Source: Mycolicibacterium vulneris (lineage in GTDB: Bacteria; Actinomycetota; Actinomycetes; Mycobacteriales; Mycobacteriaceae). Taken from it: a stretch of 57,738 bases of DNA. This document shows, in pieces, positions 25,475 to 33,178 of this stretch (within the stretch, counting starts at the first letter, position 1; every line of letters begins with the position of its first letter). Where the stretch lies: positions 1 to 57,738 of the forward strand of contig NZ_NCXM01000035.1 of NCBI RefSeq assembly GCF_002104765.1, in the 5' to 3' direction. The notes beneath the pieces are model-generated. The model worked only from the letters and a program-made list of their open reading frames with translations, had not been told where the DNA came from and did no database searches. The position numbers and the translations under genes are program-made.

Positions 25475-26665
25475 TCACACCGTGACGAGCCGACCGAGGT
25501 TGCCGCCCATGATCTTTGCCTGGTCCTCAACGGACAGGTGGGAAAGCGCCTCGATGTAATAGGTCGGCTCCGCCAGCCCCTCCGGGTGCGGCCAGTCCGA
25601 GCCGTAGAGCACCTGATCGACACCGACGAGGTTGACCAGATCGTCGATGCCATCCTCGAAGAACGGGCTGACGTGGATCCGGTTCTTGACCATCTCGACC
25701 GGGTCGCTCGGGAACGCCTCCGGGGCCTTGCGGAAGACCTCGGCCAGGCCGTCCAGCAGCGGGGTCATCCACTTCGAACCGGCCTCGACGATCGCGACCT
25801 TCAGCTTCGGGTGGCGGTAGAGCGCGCCGTGAATGACCCACGACCCCACCGAGTCCTGGATCGGCCGCCACTCGTTGAGGATGCCCATCGCGTTGGTCTG
25901 GAACGGCAGCATCTCCTGGTCGGCGCCGTCCCACTCCGAGGTGTACCGGGAGTAGCCGCTGTCGCTGGAGTGCATGCCGACCAGCACGTCGTGCTCGACG
26001 ACCCGCTCCCAGAACGGGTCGAACTCGGGCACCGCGAACGACCGCGGACCTCGGAAACCGGGGACGGGCGCCGGGCGAACCAGGATGGCGCGGGCGCCAC
26101 GCTTGACCGCCCACTCCAGTTCCTCGATCGCCTTCTCGACGATCGGCAGGGTGATGACGGGTGTGGTGAAGATGCGGTTCTGGTAGTTGAAGCCCCAGAC
26201 CTCGTCCAGCCACTCGTTCAGCGCGTGGACCAGAACGTGGATGGCGAGCGGGTCGTCACGCAGACGCTCCTCCAGGAGGCTGGCCAAGGTCGGGAACATC
26301 AGCGTCTTGTCCAGGCCCAGCTCGTTCATCGTCTCCAAGCGTGGGCCGGGCTCGAAGAACGCCGGGATCGCGCGCATCGGCTCACCGAACAGCTCGCGCT
26401 TGCTCTTACCCTCCGGGTTGCCGTACTTGAAGTACTCCTCCCAGGCGCCCGGCCGGGCGACGACCTCGAAGGTCGGGTTGGGAATGTAGTTGCTGATCTG
26501 GCCGCGGATAGCGATCTTGGTGCGACCGTTGATCTGCACGTACTGGACGTAGTCCTTGTACTCCTTGGGCAGGAACTTGGTCAGCGCCTCCGGCGGCTCG
26601 TAGAGATGGTTATCCGCGTCAAAGATCGGAAATGGAACGTCCACCTTGTGCGACAACTGGCCCAT
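25475..26665 (-). CDS. Amidohydrolase-family TIM-barrel metal hydrolase
   Basis: 396 aa, amidohydrolase-2 type. FDADNHLYEPPEAL (15-28) supplies the first metal ligands and LYGSDWPHPEG near the end the conserved Asp, with GMHSSDSGYSR in the middle. Members include decarboxylases and hydrolases of aromatic or ring-cleavage products. The start at 26665 has a strong AGAAGGAGG site. First gene of the operon amidohydrolase-FadD-208 aa-Bfd, preceded by a near-perfect operator-like palindrome. Confidence 0.87.
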   Translation of the reverse strand: MGQLSHKVDVPFPIFDADNHLYEPPEALTKFLPKEYKDYVQYVQINGRTKIAIRGQISNYIPNPTFEVVARPGAWEEYFKYGNPEGKSKRELFGEPMRAIPAFFEPGPRLETMNELGLDKTLMFPTLASLLEERLRDDPLAIHVLVHALNEWLDEVWGFNYQNRIFTTPVITLPIVEKAIEELEWAVKRGARAILVRPAPVPGFRGPRSFAVPEFDPFWERVVEHDVLVGMHSSDSGYSRYTSEWDGADQEMLPFQTNAMGILNEWRPIQDSVGSWVIHGALYRHPKLKVAIVEAGSKWMTPLLDGLAEVFRKAPEAFPSDPVEMVKNRIHVSPFFEDGIDDLVNLVGVDQVLYGSDWPHPEGLAEPTYYIEALSHLSVEDQAKIMGGNLGRLVTV

Positions 26666-26687
26666 GGAATCCTCCTTCTTGATTTGT

Positions 26688-26702
26688 GAGAATACTATTC
26701 TC
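26688..26702. promoter_or_regulatory. Operator-like palindrome upstream of the amidohydrolase operon
   Basis: GAGAATACTATTCTC, perfect 7-bp arms around one base, 23 bp upstream of the start codon. An almost identical site (GAGAATAACATTCTC, 56288-56302) precedes the acyl-CoA dehydrogenase operon. Position suits a repressor site. Confidence 0.7.
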
Positions 26703-26751
26703 TACAGGCGCCTAACCGCAACGTGGCCCCGCCGAACCCGGTTAGACGTGG

Positions 26752-27177
26752 TCAGCACGACACGAAAATCTTGAAGGTGGCGTCTGCCGGCTCACCGGGT
26801 TTGTCGGTTCTGTAACCGTTGGCGGTGCCGGAGACGGTGAATTTGTCGCCCGTCATGCTCATGTCCGCGCTGCCGCCATCGCCCCGCGAGTACATGCCGC
26901 TGAAGCCGCCCAGGTTTTGGATGTGTACAGACTCGACCGTCGCCGGTTGCGCGCTCTCGTCGACGATGAGTTTGGCACCGGCAAAATTGCCGCCGATTTC
27001 GATCGTCCGACTCCACTCCCGCTGGCTGCACTTCACGATGTGGAAGTTTCGGTCGTTACCGTTCACGGTGACGGACGCCGTGCCGGCGAGCTGGGTTGCT
27101 GGCCGCGACGTGCACGCGCCAACCAATGCGACGGCCAGGACCCCCGCAGCGGCGGCCACGATTCGGTTCCGCATCAC
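26752..27177 (-). CDS. LpqH-like (19-kDa family) lipoprotein
   Basis: 141 aa. Signal peptide with lipobox ALVGAC, lipidated cysteine C22. The mature part (ASVTVNGNDRNFHIVKCSQ, AGAKLIVDESAQPATVESVH, FTVSGTANGYRTDKP, ending FKIFVSC) matches the layout of the 19-kDa lipoprotein family, with the two cysteines that would form a disulfide. Surface lipoprotein; precise role unknown. It sits alone between two catabolic transcription units. Start could be the ATG at 27177 or the next codon at 27174. Confidence 0.85.
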   Translation of the reverse strand: MMRNRIVAAAAGVLAVALVGACTSRPATQLAGTASVTVNGNDRNFHIVKCSQREWSRTIEIGGNFAGAKLIVDESAQPATVESVHIQNLGGFSGMYSRGDGGSADMSMTGDKFTVSGTANGYRTDKPGEPADATFKIFVSC

Positions 27178-27227
27178 GTCACCTCCATCCTCGCTGACGA
27201 AAGTTCGTAGCCTGCAGCGATGATGTT

Positions 27228-27246
27228 ATTCTCGCGAAAAGAGAAT
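27228..27246. promoter_or_regulatory. Inverted repeat before the enoyl-CoA hydratase gene
   Basis: ATTCTC-(7 nt)-GAGAAT, 38 bp upstream of the hydratase start. It uses the same hexamers as the GAGAAT...ATTCTC palindromes but in the opposite arrangement and with a longer spacer, so it may be bound by a related regulator or simply be a hairpin. Confidence 0.4.
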
Positions 27247-27283
27247 GCCAATATCGGGTTCCTGTCGAGGAGCGATTACACAC

Positions 27284-28039
27284 ATGGTGGACCTGGAGAT
27301 CGACGACGGGTTGGCGGTGGTCACCATCGACCGCCCACACGCGCGCAACGCCATCGGTCTGGACACCATGGACCAGCTGGAGAAGGCGCTCGATGCGTCG
27401 GCCGGCGCGCAGGCGCTGGTGATCAAGGGTGCCGGGGACAAAGCTTTCGTCTCCGGTGGCGACCTCAAGGAATTGAGCGCGTTGCGGACCGAGGAGGACG
27501 CCGCGGCCATGGCCCGGCGGATGCGGTCCATCTGTGATCAGCTGGCGGATTTCCCCGCTCCCGTCATCGCCGCGCTCAACGGCCACGCGTTCGGCGGCGG
27601 GGCCGAAGTCGCCGTCGCCGCCGACATCCGCGTGGCCGCCGACGACATCAAGATCGCGTTCAACCAGGTGCAGCTCGAGATCATGCCGGCCTGGGGCGGA
27701 GCGGAGCGGCTGGCCGCGCTGGTCGGCAAGAGCAGGGCGCTGCTGTTGGCCGGCTCAGGAACGGCCCTCACCGCGGTCGATGCCGAACGCATCGGGTTGG
27801 TGGATCAGGTCGTGGCCCGCGGCGTGTTCGACTCGCCCGACCGGGGGTGGCGAGCCGTCGCACGCTCGCTGGCGCGCAGGCCGGCGACCGAGATAAAGCG
27901 GGTAATCCGCGGAGTTTCTCCTGAGGAGGCGATAGCATCCTTCGCACGGTTATGGGTTGCCGACCCGCACTGGCAGGCCGCAGAACGGGTGATGAACCGC
28001 AACGCCAAGCCGCGCCCGGCAGCCGGAGGAGCGTCATGA
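27284..28039 (+). CDS. Enoyl-CoA hydratase/isomerase family protein
   Basis: 251 aa crotonase. FVSGGDLKEL (55-64) and HAFGGGAEVAVAADIRV (101-117, E108) are conserved. At the second glutamate the sequence is NQVQLEIMPAWGGAERL, and alignment by eye places Gln where Glu164 of rat hydratase would be, so activity may differ from a classic hydratase. GAGGAG precedes the ATG at 27284. Its TGA overlaps the ATG of the secreted-protein gene (ATGA, 28036-28039). Confidence 0.85.
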   Translation: MVDLEIDDGLAVVTIDRPHARNAIGLDTMDQLEKALDASAGAQALVIKGAGDKAFVSGGDLKELSALRTEEDAAAMARRMRSICDQLADFPAPVIAALNGHAFGGGAEVAVAADIRVAADDIKIAFNQVQLEIMPAWGGAERLAALVGKSRALLLAGSGTALTAVDAERIGLVDQVVARGVFDSPDRGWRAVARSLARRPATEIKRVIRGVSPEEAIASFARLWVADPHWQAAERVMNRNAKPRPAAGGAS

Positions 28040-28473
28040 CCACAATGAAGACAGTGATGGGCGTCGGCTCCATCGTGTCGTTGGCTTCTCTATTGGCAGC
28101 AGCAGGTCTGCTGGCGGAAAGCGGACAGGCCCGTGCCGACGATCCGGTCATGCATCACGTCAGATACACCGTGAGCGCGCAGAATCCGATCTATACCAGC
28201 ATCTATTACCTGGACCATCAGCCGGACAAATTCTCCGACTACAGCCACAACCCCTACTCGTTCACACCGCACGTCGACATCGACCTGGCCCCGGGCAAGC
28301 CGTGGGGCTTCGATCTGGACATGTCGAACCCCGACGCTTACGCGATGGTCGTGGCGAGCACGGGCACGGAGCCCGGCACGCCGGGACTTCACTGTGACCT
28401 GGCGGTAGACGGCGCCGTCGTCATATCCAAGGACGGCCCCAAAGGCGTGCTCTGCTCGCTGCGGAACTGGTGA
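28036..28473 (+). CDS. Secreted MmpS-like protein
   Basis: 145 aa. A signal peptide with cleavage likely after GQARA (about residue 35), then a beta-rich domain: VRYTVSAQN, IYYLDHQPDKFSDYS, FTPHVDIDLAPGKPW, ending CDLAVDGAVVISKDGPKGVLC. This follows the layout of the C-terminal domain of MmpS proteins, but without an MmpL gene and with a cleavable leader in place of an anchor. GGAGGA lies 5 nt before the ATG. Translationally coupled to the hydratase; overlaps the convergent TetR gene by 85 bp. Confidence 0.72.
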   Translation: MTTMKTVMGVGSIVSLASLLAAAGLLAESGQARADDPVMHHVRYTVSAQNPIYTSIYYLDHQPDKFSDYSHNPYSFTPHVDIDLAPGKPWGFDLDMSNPDAYAMVVASTGTEPGTPGLHCDLAVDGAVVISKDGPKGVLCSLRNW

Positions 28474-29108
28474 ACCAGCCAGGTCTCCGGTACACCCTCG
28501 ATCGGCTGCGGTTCGCCTTCCAGGCGGCGCAAGTAGTTCTCGACCAACTCCACCGTCTCCGCATGGCCGGCGGACATACCGATCGCCTGCTCGAGCACCA
28601 GGAAGCGCGACAGGCTGCTCATCAGCACCGTCCACACCACCGGAGGGATGTCGATGTCCTGGCCCCCGTCCTGAATTCTGGAGCCGTAGCGCTCCAGCGC
28701 GGTCGCTACCGCTTGGCGCTGCTCTTCGCGGAAACGCTCGGCATAATAAGCGATTTCGGCCCGCATGTCCTTGCGGTGATTGGCCAGTGCCATGAATTCC
28801 ATGGAAATTCGCGTGAACGCGGGATCGGTGCCGAATCGCCACAGTGCCCACAGCGGCTGTGGCAACTTCAGCATTTGCGCGTGCGCCTCGAGCGCCTCTT
28901 CGGCCCGGCGCCGAAAGACTTCCAGGAACAGCTCTTCCATGGTGCGGAAGTAGTAGTGCACCAGTTGAGGCTTCAGCCCGGCCTTGTTCGCCAGGCGCCG
29001 CGACGTCACCGCGGCGTAGCCCTCTTCGAGCATCAGCTGTTCGGCGGCATCGAGCAACAAGACGCGGTTTTTCGCGTCCGGCGCCCCGATTCTGCGGGCC
29101 GATGTCAT
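28389..29108 (-). CDS. TetR-family regulator divergent from a P450
   Basis: 239 aa. Helix-turn-helix AAVTSRRLANKAGLKPQLVHYYF (about 32-54) at the N-terminus; the helical ligand domain is followed by a polar tail of about 30 residues that is coded over the 3' end of the convergent secreted-protein gene. Divergent from the P450 gene with a 194-bp gap (29109-29302), so it probably regulates the P450; no clean operator palindrome stands out there. Confidence 0.88.
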   Translation of the reverse strand: MTSARRIGAPDAKNRVLLLDAAEQLMLEEGYAAVTSRRLANKAGLKPQLVHYYFRTMEELFLEVFRRRAEEALEAHAQMLKLPQPLWALWRFGTDPAFTRISMEFMALANHRKDMRAEIAYYAERFREEQRQAVATALERYGSRIQDGGQDIDIPPVVWTVLMSSLSRFLVLEQAIGMSAGHAETVELVENYLRRLEGEPQPIEGVPETWLVHQFRSEQSTPLGPSLDMTTAPSTARSQ

Positions 29109-29302
29109 GTCCCTGCTCCGTACTGTGTGCCATCCCGTGCCAACCCCACGGATCGTATCGTGGCGCGGCGTTGCGACCTTGACCCTGACATTACCGCCAT
29201 GCTAAGCAGGTGCTCAGCACATTTTCGATCTCGAAATCGGGCGGCGGAAGCGATGTGCCGCCGAATACCACCGGTAAACCCAGCCCAGGGAGACGCAATC
29301 CG

Positions 29303-30598
29303 ATGAGCACCTTCGACTCGATCGACTTCTTCACCGATCCGTCACTGGTCCCAGATCCGCACCCATACTTCGACTACCTGCGCAGTCAGAACCCGGTGCT
29401 GCGCCTTCCGCACTACGGCGTCGTCGCGGTCACCGGTTACGAAGAAGCCACCGAGATCTACAAGGACCCGGAGACGTTCTCCAACATCGTCGCGCTCGGC
29501 GGGCCGTTCCCGCCGCTCCCCTTCACGCCCGAAGGCGATGACATCACCCCGCAGATCAACCAGCACCGCAGCTCTTTCCCCATGTTCGAGCACATGGTCA
29601 CCATGGATCCGCCGCACCACACCAAGGCCCGATCGGTGCTCGCCAAGCTGCTGACCCCGAGCCGGCTGAAGCAGAACGAGGAGTTCATGTGGCGCCTCGC
29701 CGATCGTCAGCTCGATGAGTTCCTGCACAACGGCGAGTGCGAGTTCATCGCGGAATACTCAAAGCCGTTCGCCACCTTGGTGATTGCCGACTTGCTTGGC
29801 GTCCCGGAGGACGACCACAAGGAGTTCCGCGTCGTCCTGGGTGCCGACCGCCCCGAGGCACGCGTGGGCGCCCTGGACCACGAGTCGGTGGGCATCAACC
29901 CACTCGAGTGGCTCGACGACAAGTTCTGTAACTACATCGAGGATCGCCGTCGGGAACCGCGCGGCGACGTGCTGACGTACCTGGCGGAAGCGAAGTACCC
30001 GGACGGCTCGACGCCCCCGGTGATCGAGGTCGTCCGTTCGGCGACGTTCCTTTTCGCAGCCGGCCAGGAGACCACGGCCAAGCTGCTCAGCGCCGCCCTG
30101 CAGGTTCTGGGCGACCGGCCCGACATCCAGCAGCAGGTGCGCGAGGACCGCAGCCTGATTCCGGCGTTCATTGAGGAATCGCTGCGGATGGAAAGCCCGG
30201 TGAAGAGCGATTCGCGGCTGGCCGTCAAGGCGACCACCATCGGCGGCGTCGACATCCCCGCCGGCACCGTGGTGATGATCCTGCCGGGCGCGGCCAACCG
30301 CGACCCCCGCCGGTTCGAGAACCCGCACGAGTTCGACCTGCGCCGCAAGAACGTCCGCGAACACATGGCGTTCGCCCGTGGTGTGCACTCCTGCCCCGGC
30401 GGCCCGCTCGCCCGCGTCGAAGGCCGTGTCTCGATCGAGCGGATCCTGGACCGGATGCCGCACATCGAGATCAACGAAACCCATCACGGACCGGCCTACG
30501 AGCGTCGCTACACCTACGAGCCGACGTACATCCTGCGCGGCCTGAGCGAACTGCACCTGTCGTTCACCACCGCGGACGCGATCGCTCCGGTGGCTTAG
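29303..30598 (+). CDS. Cytochrome P450 (first)
   Basis: 431 aa soluble bacterial P450. Oxygen-binding I-helix FAAGQETTAKL (251-261), ExxR in EESLR (291-295) and heme loop FARGVHSCPGGPLA with cysteine C364. It hydroxylates a hydrophobic substrate with electrons from a ferredoxin and reductase; no ferredoxin gene is adjacent, but one lies at 48.9 kb. The start at 29303 is preceded by cccaggga. CYP subfamily not assigned. Confidence 0.93.
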   Translation: MSTFDSIDFFTDPSLVPDPHPYFDYLRSQNPVLRLPHYGVVAVTGYEEATEIYKDPETFSNIVALGGPFPPLPFTPEGDDITPQINQHRSSFPMFEHMVTMDPPHHTKARSVLAKLLTPSRLKQNEEFMWRLADRQLDEFLHNGECEFIAEYSKPFATLVIADLLGVPEDDHKEFRVVLGADRPEARVGALDHESVGINPLEWLDDKFCNYIEDRRREPRGDVLTYLAEAKYPDGSTPPVIEVVRSATFLFAAGQETTAKLLSAALQVLGDRPDIQQQVREDRSLIPAFIEESLRMESPVKSDSRLAVKATTIGGVDIPAGTVVMILPGAANRDPRRFENPHEFDLRRKNVREHMAFARGVHSCPGGPLARVEGRVSIERILDRMPHIEINETHHGPAYERRYTYEPTYILRGLSELHLSFTTADAIAPVA

Positions 30599-30617
30599 GA
30601 CTACTCGCTCGCGGGCG

Positions 30618-30908
30618 CTACCGGACCTGCATTCCGACGAAGTAACAGCCGAGCAAGACGAAGGCGATCAACACCACCCACGCGTCGGTGAGTCGGCACA
30701 GCAGGACTGGGGCGTCCCGCACCTCCATGAACTCGCGAAAGATGATGCGCACCTTGACCAGTGCGATGACGATGACGCTCGACGTGACCACAGCGCTGGA
30801 TTTCAGCGCCCCGTCCACGGAGCGGTCTATCCACAGATAAGCCAGCGTCAACGCGGCCAAGATCGTCCAGACAAACAGCAATCTCTTGTTGAATCTGATT
30901 CCGATCAC
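30618..30908 (-). CDS. Cytochrome c oxidase subunit IV-like (NorF-like) membrane protein
   Basis: 96 aa with three hydrophobic segments (LLFVWTILAALTLAYLW; SAVVTSSVIVIALVKV; AWVVLIAFVLLGCYFVG), the size and topology of prokaryotic COX IV. Its GTG overlaps the stop of the subunit III-like gene (GTGA). Last gene of a four-gene coupled operon. It probably binds the subunit III-like partner in the membrane; no oxidase catalytic subunit is encoded nearby. Confidence 0.8.
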   Translation of the reverse strand: MIGIRFNKRLLFVWTILAALTLAYLWIDRSVDGALKSSAVVTSSVIVIALVKVRIIFREFMEVRDAPVLLCRLTDAWVVLIAFVLLGCYFVGMQVR

Positions 30909-31483
30909 CTCACCACGTAGAGCAGCGCAAAGATCAGCACCCACAGGAAATCGACGGTGTGCCAATAGGTTGCGCCGGTTTCGATGATTTCCTGGGAGCG
31001 TCGCACCGGACTCCGGAGTTGGTACACGATGACGCCGAGGACGACGAAGCCGATCAGCAGGTGGACGAAGTGGATCCCGGTGAGGAAGAAATAGAACATG
31101 AAGAAGTCGTTACGCTCTATGCCGTTTCCGGCCTGAACCAACCGGGCCCACTCGAACACCTTGAAAAACAAGAACGCCACGGCGAACGTTGCCGTGATGA
31201 AAACATCCCTGAGAGCCGCCCCATAGACGCCGGCGCGGGCAGACTGAACACACCGCGCCACCGACCATGAGCTGAGTAGCAGGACCAAGGTGTTGAAGAC
31301 CCCGACGCGCAGGTCGAGGTGAGCCTGCGACTGGAGGAAAAGCTCGGGATTGCGGCCCCGTGAGAACAGGTAGAAGCCGAAATAGCCGGTGAATACCAGT
31401 GTCTCGAACAATACGAAGGCCCACATGTCGGGCTGGCCCGGCACGGCCCTGACGCGTTCGCGCTTGTCGGCTAGGTCGGTCAC
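30905..31483 (-). CDS. Cytochrome c oxidase subunit III / NorE-like protein
   Basis: 192 aa, five hydrophobic segments. DMWAFVLFETLVFTGYFGFY, FFLTGIHFVHLLIGF and TYWHTVDFLWVLIFALLYVV are the standard COX3 signatures (conserved HxxH and YWHxVDxxW). The short N-terminus and five helices suit the NorE/HCO-III accessory class. GTG start overlaps the stop of the preceding gene (GTGA, 31480-31483). Confidence 0.88.
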   Translation of the reverse strand: MTDLADKRERVRAVPGQPDMWAFVLFETLVFTGYFGFYLFSRGRNPELFLQSQAHLDLRVGVFNTLVLLLSSWSVARCVQSARAGVYGAALRDVFITATFAVAFLFFKVFEWARLVQAGNGIERNDFFMFYFFLTGIHFVHLLIGFVVLGVIVYQLRSPVRRSQEIIETGATYWHTVDFLWVLIFALLYVVR

Positions 31484-32295
31484 GGCGCGACCGCCTTCTT
31501 CCGCGGCAGGTCCGGCAGCTCTCCGGTCCCGAAGTCTTCGCGGCGGATCATCTGGAACAGCATGACGATGAACGTGACTTGGTAGATGCCGAACACGACC
31601 ATGTCCAGCCACCACGCGATCTCGCCGTCCCACGCGAACACGCCACGCCGGAAGATCCAGCAGGGCGCCACGACGACCTCGGTCAGCGCGTTGCACAGGT
31701 TGAGATAGCCGAACCACTTGGGGAATACGCGATTCTTGTCGAGCAGGATCGCCACCATCCAGATCAGCGAACCGATCAGGAACACTCCCATGGTTCCGTC
31801 GAACGACAAGAAGGCGAAGTCATAGAGCCAACCGATCACTCGGGGGTCGCGGTCGGGTCGCAGCGTGCCGACGATCAGCGCGACGTTGAGCAACAGCATG
31901 CCGGGAACTGCGCTGAGCGAGTAGATGAGCAGATACGAGTAGGCGAACGCGCGGCTGACGGACATGCGCCGCATCGAATACGCGATGAGGGCGTTGTTGA
32001 CCGTGATCATGCCGCTGATGGCGAAGATGACCCCGAAGCCGACGGGTATGCCGAGGCGACGCTCGGCGAACCAGTGGACCTGCGTGGCGAGGTCCCAGGT
32101 GGGCTCCGGCGGCGGCTGGACCTGCGCCACGATGAAGAACATCGGGAAGAACAGACCGTAGAACACTATGAGGATCCCCCACGCCAGCCACAGTTCTCGC
32201 TTGGGGTCGCGCCGCAGGTGCCAGCCGATTCGTTGATGCAGCGGCCCGGAAGGGGGCGTGGCCGGGGCCGTCGGCGGTGTGATCACAGCGCTCAT
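31480..32295 (-). CDS. Multi-pass membrane protein of the COX3/COX4-like operon (second gene)
   Basis: 271 aa with about seven predicted transmembrane segments and a Pro-rich cytoplasmic start. It shares a loose pattern with the gene upstream: a PP-containing loop after the first helix (VQPPPEPTWD), paired Arg between helices (SMRRMSVSR), and an RPxRxP loop before a WLYD or LGWI helix. No family I can name. Start ATG overlaps the upstream stop as ATGA. Confidence 0.8.
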   Translation of the reverse strand: MSAVITPPTAPATPPSGPLHQRIGWHLRRDPKRELWLAWGILIVFYGLFFPMFFIVAQVQPPPEPTWDLATQVHWFAERRLGIPVGFGVIFAISGMITVNNALIAYSMRRMSVSRAFAYSYLLIYSLSAVPGMLLLNVALIVGTLRPDRDPRVIGWLYDFAFLSFDGTMGVFLIGSLIWMVAILLDKNRVFPKWFGYLNLCNALTEVVVAPCWIFRRGVFAWDGEIAWWLDMVVFGIYQVTFIVMLFQMIRREDFGTGELPDLPRKKAVAP

Positions 32296-33077
32296 GCGAT
32301 CGCCAGTTCATTTGGGTGGTCGCGGTTTTCGGCACGCTCGCGATAAACGGCTCGCCCCAGCACGACGCCCATCACGATGATCCAGACGGCAATGGCAACG
32401 TTTTTCACCCAGAACGACAGCAAGCCGTCCCAGGCCAGCGGGCCGGTCAACGACACGCCGACGAATGACGCCGGCACCAGCGCAGCGCCCACCAGAAGGT
32501 TGAAGTGTGCGACCCAACGGCTGAATACCGGGCACGCCTGATCATCGAAAAAGATTGCCAGGGCCAGTATTACGCACTGCCCGATGAAAAATGGAACGAG
32601 GATGGTAAAGGTGATCCAGCCGAGATCGTTGAGCAGCTGAGTCAGCTCGGGACTGCGCTCCGGACGAAAGGCGGCCAGCAGCCAGCAGACGTTGGCGATG
32701 AGGAACAGCGTCGGGCCGCCGGCCGCGCACCCAAGCACGGCGTAGGCAAAGATCGGCGTCCGATGCGCCATGCGACGGATTTGCAGCACGATCAGGGCCA
32801 GGATCGGCACCAGGCACACCCCGAACCAGTTGAACAAGATCATGCTGGAACGGATCTGCGGAATATGCCCCGGATCGCGGTAGAACGCGGCCACCTGCTC
32901 CGCCGGCATGGTGGGCGACATCGGCGGGTTGAATCCCGGGAACAGGAAGAAAGAGGCGATCCACAGGATCAGCGCCGCCGGCAATGTCCAGAGCAGGATC
33001 AGCTCGCCATCGGTCCGCCGCGACGCGGTCCGCGCGGATTGCCTACCGCCTGCATCGTTTGCGCTGGCGTCGGACAT
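32292..33077 (-). CDS. Multi-pass membrane protein of the COX3/COX4-like operon (first gene)
   Basis: 261 aa, about seven hydrophobic segments after a 25-residue polar start. The first external loop is PGFNPPMSPTMPAEQVAAFY and a later loop is RPERSPELTQLL, resembling the next gene, so the two are probably old paralogues. I use the ATG at 33077 with GGAGGAG 6 nt upstream. First gene of the operon; a TetR gene lies divergent across a perfect palindrome. Confidence 0.8.
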   Translation of the reverse strand: MSDASANDAGGRQSARTASRRTDGELILLWTLPAALILWIASFFLFPGFNPPMSPTMPAEQVAAFYRDPGHIPQIRSSMILFNWFGVCLVPILALIVLQIRRMAHRTPIFAYAVLGCAAGGPTLFLIANVCWLLAAFRPERSPELTQLLNDLGWITFTILVPFFIGQCVILALAIFFDDQACPVFSRWVAHFNLLVGAALVPASFVGVSLTGPLAWDGLLSFWVKNVAIAVWIIVMGVVLGRAVYRERAENRDHPNELAIA

Positions 33078-33129
33078 CGGTACTCCTCCCAAGCACGAAA
33101 TCGCAGCCGAAACTCGGCTAGTGAGCGAA

Positions 33130-33147
33130 GCTAGCCGATCGGCTAGC
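33130..33147. promoter_or_regulatory. 18-bp perfect palindrome, likely TetR operator
   Basis: GCTAGCCGATCGGCTAGC, fully self-complementary, 53 bp upstream of the membrane operon start and 32 bp before the TetR start. A further CGGCTAG half-site lies at 33115-33121. Confidence 0.8.
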
Positions 33148-33178
33148 CAGGGTCAATAGCGTCGTCTAGTCTCGGTGC

